The notes beneath the pieces were generated by a model that did no database searches, had not been told where the DNA came from, and saw only the letters and a program-made list of their open reading frames with translations. Position numbers and translations under genes: made by a program. A DNA stretch of 22,751 bases, from contig JALOBP010000053.1 in the NCBI GenBank assembly GCA_023228295.1, positions 1 to 22,751 on the forward strand, given 5' to 3'. Positions 15,386-22,751 of the stretch are shown here, one piece after another (positions within the stretch are counted from its first letter, which is position 1; every line of letters starts with the position of its first letter). This DNA comes from Methanoregula sp. (GTDB taxonomy: Archaea; Halobacteriota; Methanomicrobia; Methanomicrobiales; Methanospirillaceae).

Positions 15386-15449
15386 CCTTTTTTTCTATGT
15401 AATCGGATAAACACTCCGCCACATGAACTGGTTGTAAAAAAAATTTTAC
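15386..15449 (+). terminator. Terminator region after the thermosome gene
   Basis: A T7 tract at about 15388-15394 is followed by the palindrome GTAAAA-AAAA-TTTTAC (15434-15449) and by further T runs to 15480. This could also terminate transcripts of the convergent exonuclease gene. Confidence 0.45.
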
Positions 15450-15682
15450 CAGGTAATCCGGAAATTTTTTTTTAATTTTTTTGATTCGGTTCGGAACCGG
15501 TAAAATTTTCCGGGTCGGGTTCCGTTTGAAATTTTCCCGTAGGAGCCTCCCCCAACCAATCCGTTCCGGCTAACCCTTCGACTCGTTCATGTGTACCCTG
15601 CGGAGGGTAGTGCGAACCTCAGGGGGTACATGGTGATTGCTGATGAGCAGGGTGCGGGGAACGGATCGATTGCCAGAATGCC
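15450..15682. other. Convergent gap rich in T tracts and inverted repeats
   Basis: T9 and T7 runs (15465-15481) are followed by CGGAACC...GGTTCCG arms (around 15490-15527) with a near-palindromic GGTAAAATTTTCC inside. A GTACCCTG and CAGGGGGTAC pair lies around 15595-15630. The plus-strand frame starting at 15591 is antisense to the exonuclease and is rejected. Confidence 0.4.
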
Positions 15683-16264
15683 TTATCCCTGTTCGATAAT
15701 TCCTCTCTTTCGTAGTTCGAAAAAACATTTTGCACAGGCTTCGACATCTGCGCCGGCATTATGGCTGCCGGTAAATTCTTCCTGGAACAACAAGAGGTAC
15801 AACTCGGTCAGGGTCGGCCATTTGCATCCATATCCGGAAGCTTTGGGAATCTTGCACCATGATACAATCCCGGGTGTTTTCATGGTACAGAATTTTTGTT
15901 TTTCTGAGAGATTCGTTCCAAGCTTGCACCGCAGGAATTCAGTATTGATAATCGGCAGATCAAAATCGAGATTATGAGCAATGATCGTCTCCGCCTTCTC
16001 CACATCTGCACTGAACTGAGGAAGCACCATATAGAGTGAGATCCCCTCGGTTTTCGCCCGGTCGGTCGTGATCCCATGAATCCTGGCAGACGATGGGGGG
16101 ATCGTGAAGTCTGTCGGGTAAATGATAAAACTGTTCAGGCTTTCCCGATTGCCGTCGCAGTCGTATAACGACCATGCCAGCTGGACAACTCGCGGCCACT
16201 TTTCAAAATCGTCTGGTGAAGACCTGGGCAGGCCGGTTGTTTCCGTATCGAGGAAAAGAAACAT
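15683..16264 (-). CDS. DEDDh 3'-5' exonuclease (DnaQ-like)
   Basis: The 193-residue protein belongs to the RNase T/DNA polymerase III epsilon exonuclease superfamily. Exo I is DTETTGLP (Asp6, Glu8), Exo II is HNLDFD (Asp100), and Exo III is HNAGADVEA (His168, Asp173), the DEDDh set of two-metal-ion nucleases. The length is that of a free-standing exonuclease domain; no polymerase or helicase domain is attached. Typical roles are proofreading, repair or end trimming; the substrate cannot be read from sequence. The start at MFLFLDTET leaves only five residues before Exo I, normal for the family. A 48-codon frame ends five bases upstream and may be cotranscribed. Confidence 0.92.
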   Translation of the reverse strand: MFLFLDTETTGLPRSSPDDFEKWPRVVQLAWSLYDCDGNRESLNSFIIYPTDFTIPPSSARIHGITTDRAKTEGISLYMVLPQFSADVEKAETIIAHNLDFDLPIINTEFLRCKLGTNLSEKQKFCTMKTPGIVSWCKIPKASGYGCKWPTLTELYLLLFQEEFTGSHNAGADVEACAKCFFELRKRGIIEQG

Positions 16265-16269
16265 CAGTT

Positions 16270-16416
16270 TTATTCCGTGGGGATGGTATTTGGGATTGGC
16301 GGTTTAACTCCTGTTTTGACCTTCGGGTTCATGACCCAAAGAGACGTTACGGTGGGGGACTTCTCAAAATTATTATCCTGATTTTCATGGTTTCGGTGAT
16401 AATCAAATCGGCTCAT
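16270..16416 (-). CDS. Possible 48-residue protein upstream of the exonuclease
   Basis: The frame MSRFDYHRNHENQDNNFEK...PPIPNTIPTE is polar, with no Cys, signal or membrane helix. GGAG sits eight bases before its ATG, and a TTATAT element lies just upstream. Its stop is five bases before the exonuclease ATG, an operon-like spacing. No family is recognised. It may be a small partner, a translated leader, or chance. Confidence 0.4.
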   Translation of the reverse strand: MSRFDYHRNHENQDNNFEKSPTVTSLWVMNPKVKTGVKPPIPNTIPTE

Positions 16417-16456
16417 GCTCGTTTCTCCAGATATAAGAGTTCCTGAACCGGTCATG

Positions 16457-16469
16457 CCCCCAAAAAAAC
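16457..16469 (-). terminator. T-tract terminator of the permease gene
   Basis: Read leftwards from the permease stop at 16476, GGACGGG leads into seven T (A run at 16462-16468 on the plus strand). Confidence 0.45.
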
Positions 16470-16475
16470 CCGTCC

Positions 16476-17744
16476 TCAGCAACCCGGCTCTTGATTCACG
16501 GACCACCGGTCGAGGAGATAGAAAAACACACCCAGTACTACCGCTACCACCGTTGATAGGGCCATTCCTTTCAGTTCAATGAGCCCGAGAGGAACTGATG
16601 CGCCGGATACACCGATGATAAGAATGAGGGATACCAGGACAAGGTTCCGGGGCTGCGACAGGTCGATCCGGGCATCGACCATCATCCGGACCCCGGAGGC
16701 AGTAATGACACCAAACAGGAGGAGTGAGACAGTCCCCATCACAGGACCTGGTATCGACTGGATAGCGGCAGGGATCTTCCCGCAAAAGGAGATCGCGATC
16801 GCGATGAGAGCCGTGCCCGCAAGGACATAAGTGCTGTAGACCCGGGTGATGGCCATCACCCCGATATTCTCCGCGTACGTGGTATTGGGCGGGGAGCCGA
16901 AGAACCCAGAAAGGACCGTTGAGATCCCTTTTCCGTACAGCACCGGCTCAATCCCCGGGTCATTCATCAGGTCGCGGCCGATGATAGTTTCGGTAACCTT
17001 GAGGTGGCCGATCATCTCCACAAAGACAACCAGCGTGGCCGGAAGAATGATGATGATCGAGGGTACCGACAGGACCGGTGTATAGATCGTAGGAAAGGCG
17101 AACCACGGGGCGGAGATGATCGGGTCAAAAACCGCTCGACCCATGAGGACAGACACCACATAGCCGGTGACAAAGCCCAGGAGGAGGGGGATGATCCGCA
17201 GGAACCCCCGGCACGCAGTCATGCCCACGATCATGACGGCGAATGTTACAAAGACGATTGCATAGGTCGTGAAGTCCGTATTTTCAGCCGTGAGGCCTGC
17301 CATTTTTGCCGCGGTTGGTGCGAGTTCAAGGCCGATAACCGTAACGATTGCTCCCATGGCAGCAGTGGGGAAGACGACATCCACCCAGGCAATGCCGGTC
17401 TTCCGGATCACGATCGCTAACAGGATAAACACGATTCCCGATGCGATAAAACCCCCGAGTGCCGCTTCATAGCCGTACTTCGTAATGATGAGGAGCGCCG
17501 GGGGAAGGAACGCAAAACTCGAACCGAGATAGGCCGGGACCTTCCACTGGCACAGGACCAGGAAGATCAGCGTGCCTATCCCGTTGAAGAGGAGGACGGT
17601 GGACGGGTCGACGCCAAGGAGCACGGGGACAAGGACCGTTGCACCGAACATGGCCAGGAGGTGCTGCAGCGAGAGCGGCGCTAGGAGGGAGAGCGGGGGG
17701 CGTTCATCAACCTGGATTATCAATGGATTCCGCTCAGATCCCAT
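16476..17744 (-). CDS. NCS2 family uracil/xanthine permease (UraA-like)
   Basis: The 422-residue membrane transporter imports uracil or xanthine-type nucleobases by proton symport. Family marks are LQHLLAMFGATVLVPVLLG near the N-terminus, FVEMIGH (Glu243, His247) and TTYAENIGVMAITRVYS (Glu292). These align with the substrate-binding Glu/His/Glu positions of E. coli UraA. The length and the many hydrophobic segments (about 12-14, with short ones flanking the binding site) fit the 7+7 inverted-repeat fold. A GGAGG ribosome site lies seven bases before the ATG. No nucleobase metabolism gene is next to it, so uracil versus xanthine cannot be settled, though the length and motifs lean to uracil. 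Confidence 0.95.
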   Translation of the reverse strand: MGSERNPLIIQVDERPPLSLLAPLSLQHLLAMFGATVLVPVLLGVDPSTVLLFNGIGTLIFLVLCQWKVPAYLGSSFAFLPPALLIITKYGYEAALGGFIASGIVFILLAIVIRKTGIAWVDVVFPTAAMGAIVTVIGLELAPTAAKMAGLTAENTDFTTYAIVFVTFAVMIVGMTACRGFLRIIPLLLGFVTGYVVSVLMGRAVFDPIISAPWFAFPTIYTPVLSVPSIIIILPATLVVFVEMIGHLKVTETIIGRDLMNDPGIEPVLYGKGISTVLSGFFGSPPNTTYAENIGVMAITRVYSTYVLAGTALIAIAISFCGKIPAAIQSIPGPVMGTVSLLLFGVITASGVRMMVDARIDLSQPRNLVLVSLILIIGVSGASVPLGLIELKGMALSTVVAVVLGVFFYLLDRWSVNQEPGC

Positions 17745-17876
17745 CTTCCTGCCTCCGGCCCTGCATCATGATCACGTTCTCCCCGCAGACAAATGAATCT
17801 GCCCCGCAATGGTGGTGATACCGGCCACCATCAGTCCAGAAGGCATAAAAACTTCGGGAGAAATATCCGTGAGATC

Positions 17877-18380
17877 ATGATGAAAAAATCCCTTGTTCTT
17901 ATCCTGGCCGGCATCCTGTGTGTCATGCTGGCCGCATCCGGCTGCACGGGCTCTTCCCCGGCGACTTCTGCAACACCCGCAGCCACGTCTGCAGCCCCGG
18001 CAGAATCCGTAACGAAAGAAACCGCAGCCGCAATTCCTGCCCCGGAAGCCCCGTCGTGGGCCGGCACATGGAATTCCACCTGGCTTGAAAAAGATGGCAA
18101 CAAGACGATCTCAGTGCTGACCCTTACCCAGGCAGGCCCGGAAGTATCCGGGAACTACCGTTTCACCTACCCCGAAGAGGGTACCTATACCGGGTCGCTC
18201 AATGCCACCGTGCAGGGAAGTACCCTTACCGGGACCTATGCGGAAAGCGATGACGATGTCGGGTTCTTTGTCTTTGAACTGTCAGAAAACAAAAACTCGT
18301 TTACCGGTCGGTGGGTTCATGCGGAAAACAAGAGCGAACTTGCCGGTTCAACCCTCTCCTGGAACGGAGTCCGGGAATAA
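17877..18380 (+). CDS. Small lipoprotein with beta-rich domain
   Basis: The 167-residue exported lipoprotein starts MMKKSLVLILAGILCV and has a LAASGC lipobox (Cys23). A Ser/Thr/Ala/Pro linker runs to about 60. A beta-strand-rich domain follows from WAGTWNSTWLEKDGNK to the end, with repeated G-x-Y and T-G-T/R strands (SGNYRFTYPEEGTYTGS, GSTLTGTYAES, FTGRWVHAENK), as in lipocalin-like or small beta-barrel domains. Longer in-frame starts from 17793 would put a polar stretch before the signal peptide, so they are rejected. It is divergent from the permease. The function is unknown; it would be held on the outer face of the cytoplasmic membrane. Confidence 0.8.
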   Translation: MMKKSLVLILAGILCVMLAASGCTGSSPATSATPAATSAAPAESVTKETAAAIPAPEAPSWAGTWNSTWLEKDGNKTISVLTLTQAGPEVSGNYRFTYPEEGTYTGSLNATVQGSTLTGTYAESDDDVGFFVFELSENKNSFTGRWVHAENKSELAGSTLSWNGVRE

Positions 18381-18401
18381 TCTCCGGCATATCTTTTGAT
18401 T

Positions 18402-18414
18402 CCCTTTTTTATCT
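18402..18414 (+). terminator. T-tract after the lipoprotein gene
   Basis: CCC followed by six T lies about 25 bases after the stop codon; no hairpin precedes it. Confidence 0.35.
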
Positions 18415-18452
18415 GTCCCCGGTTAGCACCGGTCCCGGAATCAATCCCGGCA

Positions 18453-18477
18453 GGCAACGGATAACCGGCCCGTTGCC
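18453..18477. repeat. Perfect inverted repeat upstream of the two-helix membrane protein gene
   Basis: GGCAACGG (18453-18460) and CCGTTGCC (18470-18477) flank nine bases, about 90 bp before the next ATG. It could be an operator or a structure in a read-through transcript. Confidence 0.35.
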
Positions 18478-18567
18478 GGACTCCTGGGGGAGATGCAGGC
18501 AGGCCTGTGCCGGACGGGATAAAGATCCGGCTTATGTTTATCTGATTCCAACACCATATCCCGGTTC

Positions 18568-19311
18568 ATGATAAAACTCAACTGGGAGGCCAGACTGGCA
18601 ATCGTCCTTGTGGCGATGAGCATTTGTATCTATTCATTCAAACTGATATTTTTAAAAAACCCGTCAGACACGGCAAATTATATCTTCAATGCTCTTGGAT
18701 TTCTGCCAGTCAATGTCCTCCTTGTCACTATCGTGCTCAACAAACTGCTGGCAATCCGTGCAAAGCGTGAGCGGATGGAGAAGATGAACATGGTCATCGG
18801 GACCTTCTTTTCCGAGGTCGGACACCCGCTGATACAGGAGATAGCAAAGAGGGATCCGGACATCAACCGGCTCAAAGATTCCCTTATCGTCGGAAATGAT
18901 TGGGATGCCGGGGCGTTTGCAAAGGTCCGGAAGAAGATCGCCGGTTACGATTACCGGGTTGGTACGTCAGCAACGGATATGGTCCGGTTCCATGAACTCC
19001 TGTCGTCGCGACGGGATTTCATGCTCCGTCTGCTGGAGAACCCTGTTTTGCTCGAGCATGAATCATTCACCGACCTGTTACGGGCCGTGTTTCATCTCAC
19101 CGAAGAACTCAACCGCCGTGAGGATTTCAGTTGTCTTCCCGATAGCGACTGTGCCCACATTTCCGTTGACATCAGCCGCGTGTATGAACGACTTATCGTT
19201 CAGTGGCTGGATTACATGGAATACTTAAAAAACAACTACCCGTATCTCTGCTCGCTTGAGATGCGGACCAATCCCTTCGATGTCCATGCATCCCCGGTTG
19301 TGCTGAAATAA
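18568..19311 (+). CDS. Hypothetical protein with two N-terminal membrane helices
   Basis: The 247-residue protein has two membrane segments (about 9-30 and 39-61) and then a basic boundary (AIRAKRERMEKM). A helical cytoplasmic domain of about 180 residues follows, containing FFSEVGHPLIQEIAKRDPDI, ELLSSRRDFMLRLLENPVLLEHESFTDLLRAVFHLTEELNRR and YERLIVQWLDYMEYLKNNYPYLCSLEMRTNPF. I recall similar uncharacterised proteins in methanogens and some bacteria but cannot name a domain. The ATG is preceded by a TATA-like TTATGTTTATC about 30 bp upstream, so the mRNA may be nearly leaderless. Its last codons are copied downstream of the deiminase gene (see the direct repeats). Confidence 0.82.
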   Translation: MIKLNWEARLAIVLVAMSICIYSFKLIFLKNPSDTANYIFNALGFLPVNVLLVTIVLNKLLAIRAKRERMEKMNMVIGTFFSEVGHPLIQEIAKRDPDINRLKDSLIVGNDWDAGAFAKVRKKIAGYDYRVGTSATDMVRFHELLSSRRDFMLRLLENPVLLEHESFTDLLRAVFHLTEELNRREDFSCLPDSDCAHISVDISRVYERLIVQWLDYMEYLKNNYPYLCSLEMRTNPFDVHASPVVLK

Positions 19312-19314
19312 AAA
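19281..19314 (+). repeat. Direct repeat, left copy
   Basis: This 34-base segment covers the last ten codons and the stop of the membrane protein gene. It recurs at 21006-21039 with one mismatch, so the pair brackets the deiminase gene. Confidence 0.85.
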
Positions 19315-19600
19315 CTAAAACCATCGCTTTTTCCGGCAGGAATTTTTCCTGGTCAAATGGGTTGCTTTTCATGAGTGAGCGGTGTGGCATGCGGGCTTTT
19401 ATGGGCACGAAGGGTCCACGAAAGGAAGACCGCAGGAGGGAGGATCTGGTGCTGCATATATCTCATATTGGTGAAAGGAAAAGTTCCCCCCGGTGCCAAT
19501 CCACGGTTATACTCAATAAAACAGAAAATGTTTAAGGAGTGAATCCAAACGCAGGGTAAATCCAATTTGGGTAATTATGCACCGGTAATGAGGATTTTTT

Positions 19601-20935
19601 ATGAACAGGACAATGATAGTATCTCTGGCAATTATCGTTATGATCTGCCACCCCGCCATGGCAATGATTCCGTTTCTTGAAAAAAACATCACGGGAGATG
19701 ATGGAATAACGAAAGAAAAATGGCGTTTTCCCGGCGAATTTGAAGAACACGATGCGATATGGATTGGCTGGCTCTCCAAAGAGTACCTGCAAGGATATCC
19801 TACCGACGATGTTTTCCTGCAGCTGGTCCGGGAACTCGAACCCAACGTTCACACGATAATCTGTGTACCGGATGATGCCCAGAAAGAATATGTGGAAGAG
19901 ATCCTGGTAACGAACAACATCCCGATGACGAATATTTCCTTTTATGTTCAGAAATTCACCATACCCTACTGGCGGGACTTCGGCCCGGTTTTTGTAACCA
20001 GTACTACAGGAGAAAAACGGATCAACGACTTCAACTTCAACTTCTGGGGCTATTTCACGGCATCGGATACCCAGTCGTTGATGATGGAACGAATTGACCG
20101 GGACGTGGCCGGATATCTCGGCATTGAGAGTGAGATGACAAGGATCACCAGCGAGGGCGGGGACCGTGAATTCAACGGGAAAGGCACGCTTATTGTAACT
20201 GAAGCCTGTGAATTCCAGAGAAATCCTAATATTGCAAGGGAAGATATTGAGAAAGAATTCAAACGGCTTTTTGGTGTGACAAATATCATCTGGCTGAAAC
20301 AAGGCACGGTTGAAGACGACCCGTTTAATGCCGGCGCCATTCCCGGGCCCGACGGAGTGGGGGTTGCCTACCGGGCCGCCTCGGCAGGTAACCACGTGGA
20401 CGAGTACTGCCGTTTTGTATCTGCCGACACGATCCTCCTTGCAGAAGTGACGGAGAAAGAAGCAGCCGGAGATCCGGTTGCGGCGGAAAACCGGATACGG
20501 CTGGAAGAGAATTACAGGATCCTCAAAAACGCGGTTGATCAGGACGGCAGGCCGTTTAAAATCGTGAGAATCCCGGTTCCGGATATGATCTACGTTACCG
20601 CAACGCCTGCTGACGAGGCATATTTCAGCCTGTCATCGTTCTACTCCTCAACGGACGGGACATCGTTTCCCTACGGCGACCCGGTAACGGTTGTGCCGGC
20701 AACGAGCTACTGCAATTTCCTCATTACCAACAATCTCATCCTTGGCCAGAAGTACTACGTGGAGGGCAGCGGAATGCCTGATTCCGTGAAGGCGAAGGAC
20801 AAGAAAGCCGAAGAGATCCTCAAAGGCCTGTTCCCGGACAGGAAGGTTGTCATGATAAATACCATACCGATAAACTTCGGGGGTGGCGGCATCCATTGTG
20901 TGACACAACAGGAGCCAAAGGCCGGAATACTATAA
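19601..20935 (+). CDS. Exported peptidylarginine/agmatine deiminase family protein
   Basis: The 444-residue guanidino-group-modifying enzyme is of the PAD_porph/agmatine deiminase family. Motifs in order are PGEFEEHDAIWIGW (44-57), WRDFGP with Asp126, EGGDREFNGKGTLIVTEACEFQRNPN (185-210), GNHVDEYCRF with His265 and Asp267, SYCNFLITNN (369-378), and catalytic Cys433 in GGGGIHCVTQQEP. The N-terminal segment MNRTMIVSLAIIVMICHPAMA looks like a cleavable signal peptide, so it should act outside the membrane. The NHVD motif and the export resemble Porphyromonas peptidylarginine deiminase more than cytoplasmic agmatine deiminases. Products would be citrulline residues or carbamoylputrescine plus ammonia. 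GAGG seven bases before the ATG supports the start. The gene is bracketed by direct repeats, suggesting insertion. Family firm, substrate open. Confidence 0.93.
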   Translation: MNRTMIVSLAIIVMICHPAMAMIPFLEKNITGDDGITKEKWRFPGEFEEHDAIWIGWLSKEYLQGYPTDDVFLQLVRELEPNVHTIICVPDDAQKEYVEEILVTNNIPMTNISFYVQKFTIPYWRDFGPVFVTSTTGEKRINDFNFNFWGYFTASDTQSLMMERIDRDVAGYLGIESEMTRITSEGGDREFNGKGTLIVTEACEFQRNPNIAREDIEKEFKRLFGVTNIIWLKQGTVEDDPFNAGAIPGPDGVGVAYRAASAGNHVDEYCRFVSADTILLAEVTEKEAAGDPVAAENRIRLEENYRILKNAVDQDGRPFKIVRIPVPDMIYVTATPADEAYFSLSSFYSSTDGTSFPYGDPVTVVPATSYCNFLITNNLILGQKYYVEGSGMPDSVKAKDKKAEEILKGLFPDRKVVMINTIPINFGGGGIHCVTQQEPKAGIL

Positions 20936-21005
20936 TCCCCTTGTCCACACCCCCGGAGAAACATTCAGGTCTGCCCCAATGGTTATTATCCGGCAGCGGG
21001 ATTGT

Positions 21006-21039
21006 TGTCCATGTATCCCCGGTTGTGCTGAAATAAAAA
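21006..21039 (+). repeat. Direct repeat, right copy
   Basis: This is a copy of 19281-19314 with one mismatch (C to T at its ninth base). It still carries the GTGCTGAAATAA end of the membrane protein gene, though no such gene precedes it. Downstream of both copies a weaker similarity continues (an ACC-TC-CTTTTT and GGCAGGA-TTTT pattern). Confidence 0.85.
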
Positions 21040-21113
21040 ATTGCAGACCTTCACTTTTTTCCTAAGTTTTTTTCGGGCAGGATTTTATTGGCAACCGGCA
21101 AACACAGATCAGT

Positions 21114-22265
21114 GTGCCACTGAAGGCTGTTGTTGACGGAGCGACCATCATTGGCCCGGACCTTTCCCTTGAGGAATGGAACGAGCTCCGGGTGCGGCAC
21201 AAGAAAGGACTCCCGGTCACGATGGCCTGCTGCGGGGAGCCGGGACACCTGCGGACATCAAGACGGGGAATGCAGCACTTTTACCACGCTGTCGATACCG
21301 GGTGCAGGTACGAAGAGGAGTCACGGGAGCACCTTGAGATCAAATACCTGATCTACCGGATCTGCAAATCCGAACAATGGGAGACGTATGTCGAGTTTTC
21401 GGCAACTGACCGTACATGGATTGCGGATGTCTGTGCAATCAGGGACGACAGGATGGTTGTCTTTGAGATCCAGATAAGTTCTATTTCACCGGGCGAACTG
21501 GAAGAGCGGGATATAAAATACCGGAACGAAGGAGTTGAATCGTACTGGCTGCTGGACAATTTTCTCGGGAGATCACGGGATTTTGCAGCAGGGTACAAGG
21601 CTTTCCTCTCCGAAAATGACGAACGGCCCGCAGGAAAAATTCCCTATCTCGACGATTCGCTCTTCGAGACCGGCCCCGAAAACCATATCTTCGTCACTCA
21701 GGGTATCCGGAGTGTCGGCCTTCAGGCAAAAAACCAGACCCTCTTCACCACCAACAACCCGGAAATTTCCCTGGAGGTATGGGTTAAGGAGGCCCTCAAA
21801 GGAAACTACCGGAGATACCTGGAAGAAAGTGCTGCCGGCTGTCATCACAAGCGCCGGCTCAAAGACCTTGCAGCGCCATCGCTTCACCGGTTCCGGGAAT
21901 TTTACCTTACGATCGTCCGCAACGGGACGTACAGGAAAAAGACCGATTCCCGGTACCGGGCCGTGAAAGCTGACGGAACCTTACGGAGAGCGCCAAAACT
22001 CCAAAAAAAGTTCGACGAGATATCTGCTGAAATCGACTGGCTGGAGCGCGAATACCGTTCCATGATGGCGGAAAGCTATGGCCTGTTTTCCTGGAAAAAA
22101 TCCCGGAATGACGGTACCCTGTGGCCCGTATTCCGGCTTGAATCGGAATCGAAGATCATACAATTGCAGGAATGTGTGAAGGTGCTCGACCGGTGGGAAG
22201 CGTCGTTTGAAGAAGCACTTGCCCGGTTCGAGACGGGTGGGGGCTCTGGCGTACTGGGCGTGTAA
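21114..22265 (+). CDS. CoiA-like nuclease-domain protein
   Basis: The 383-residue protein has the CoiA-like layout. The N-terminus reads MPLKAVVDGATIIGPDLSLEEWNELR and is followed by a MACCGEPGHLRTSRRGMQHFYHAV segment. Then comes a restriction-endonuclease-like core with ESREHLEIKYLIYR (His73, Lys77), Glu94, WIADVCAI (Asp105), VVFEIQISS (Glu118, Gln120) and the RDIKYRNEGVESYWLLDNF strand. The D...ExQ set is a variant of the PD-(D/E)xK active site. The C-terminal ~200 residues are helical and basic with no clear domain. CoiA is a competence-associated protein in streptococci; relatives are widespread and probably nucleases of unknown role. The start is GTG, chosen because the N-terminus aligns with the family; no strong ribosome site is seen. 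Confidence 0.85.
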   Translation: MPLKAVVDGATIIGPDLSLEEWNELRVRHKKGLPVTMACCGEPGHLRTSRRGMQHFYHAVDTGCRYEEESREHLEIKYLIYRICKSEQWETYVEFSATDRTWIADVCAIRDDRMVVFEIQISSISPGELEERDIKYRNEGVESYWLLDNFLGRSRDFAAGYKAFLSENDERPAGKIPYLDDSLFETGPENHIFVTQGIRSVGLQAKNQTLFTTNNPEISLEVWVKEALKGNYRRYLEESAAGCHHKRRLKDLAAPSLHRFREFYLTIVRNGTYRKKTDSRYRAVKADGTLRRAPKLQKKFDEISAEIDWLEREYRSMMAESYGLFSWKKSRNDGTLWPVFRLESESKIIQLQECVKVLDRWEASFEEALARFETGGGSGVLGV

Positions 22266-22444
22266 AACCAGCAGGTTGCAGGATACCGGTGGATACAAAC
22301 CGTTATTGCGTTGCAGTGTAATATTCACAAAAAATCTCTGGTTTATTTCTGGCGTTCAAGGTCCGGCGGGATCGGCAGCATACCCCACCCGCCTCGCGAA
22401 TACCGGGCTCCTCCATGAAAAGGCCAGAAGGGGATTTGAGTCGC

Positions 22445-22751
22445 ATGCAAACGGGGAAGCTGACAACATCAGTTCTGGTAATCTGCCTGGTCCTCATGGG
22501 ATCGATATTTCTTGCAGGATGTACGCAGAAGGAACCGGTACCGGCTGTCGTGAAGACCGACGCCGGATCTGTTTTCGGCTTGCAGCAGGGCGATCTCCGG
22601 GTTTTCACGGGAATCCCGTTTGCAGCTCCGCCGACCGGAGGCCTGCGGTGGAGACCCCCGGCACCGGTACAACCATGGGACGGCGTGAAGGAGACAAAGG
22701 TCTTTTCACCGGCATGCCCCCAGCCAACGCTCGCGGAAGAGGGGGAAGGAT
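22445..22751 (+). CDS. Lipoprotein carboxylesterase, type B (partial, cut by window end)
   Basis: The visible N-terminal 102 codons begin with a signal segment and lipobox (MQTGKLTTSVLVICLVLMGSIFLAGC). They continue into the diagnostic opening of the carboxylesterase type B (alpha/beta hydrolase) family: GSVFGLQQGDLRVFTGIPFAAPPTGGLRWRPPAPVQPWDGVKETKVFSPACPQP. The catalytic Ser/Glu/His lie beyond the window. The ATG at 22445 follows an AGGGGA ribosome-like string; an in-frame ATG at 22415 would add ten residues. The protein would be tethered outside the membrane and hydrolyse ester substrates. An esterase of this family in a methanogen is probably of bacterial origin (inference). Confidence 0.88.
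   Translation, partial: MQTGKLTTSVLVICLVLMGSIFLAGCTQKEPVPAVVKTDAGSVFGLQQGDLRVFTGIPFAAPPTGGLRWRPPAPVQPWDGVKETKVFSPACPQPTLAEEGEG

Noticed and set aside
19532..20395. 287-codon minus-strand frame across the deiminase gene
   Set aside because: It is antisense to a gene with a complete catalytic motif set, with no domain of its own.
1..22751. tRNA genes, rRNA genes, CRISPR arrays and transposases
   Set aside because: I looked for clover-leaf ends, regularly spaced repeats and DDE or HUH motifs and found none that hold up by eye.

Overview
The window reads as chromosomal DNA of a methanogenic archaeon, most likely a Methanomicrobiales of the Methanoregula type. The pointers are a group II chaperonin (thermosome) gene, several short lipoproteins with archaeal lipoboxes, a triple Cache-domain lipoprotein, a soluble REC-PAS-histidine kinase with the H-box style seen in these methanogens, PEGA and PAD-type surface proteins, and archaeal TATA boxes. 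This placement is inference; no 16S gene, mcr gene or other lineage marker is present. There are no tRNA or rRNA genes, CRISPR arrays or transposases that I can recognise. Gene density is low, with many 300-900 bp gaps rich in inverted repeats.

Layout, left to right. (1) 1-4080: minus-strand signalling and surface genes, namely a triple-Cache lipoprotein, a five-helix membrane protein and a REC-PAS-histidine kinase. (2) 4081-7645: plus-strand rsgA (circularly permuted ribosome-assembly GTPase), a small one-helix membrane protein and a broken CNNM/CorC transporter gene carrying a frameshift and an in-frame TAG. (3) 7786-12293: a PEGA surface protein, then an accessory-looking block. That block has a 342-residue beta-rich protein without signal peptide behind a palindrome-rich promoter, and convergent to it a calcineurin-type metallophosphoesterase whose C-terminal ~115 residues look like an aegerolysin (lipid-binding, pore-forming-partner fold). 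A strongly hairpinned gap separates the two. (4) 12729-15343: a His-rich small protein, a small Cys protein and a thermosome subunit lacking the usual Gly/Met tail. (5) 15683-17744: minus-strand DEDDh exonuclease behind a 48-codon ORF, and an NCS2 uracil/xanthine permease. (6) 17877-22751: a lipoprotein, a two-helix membrane protein, an exported peptidylarginine/agmatine deiminase flanked by 34-bp direct repeats, a CoiA-like nuclease, and the start of a lipoprotein carboxylesterase cut by the window end.

The genes do not form one pathway; most look like single-gene transcription units with their own promoters. The strongest candidates for something undescribed are the metallophosphoesterase-aegerolysin fusion together with its convergent, regulated-looking neighbour, and the repeat-flanked exported deiminase. 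All family assignments are by eye from motifs; no search was run.
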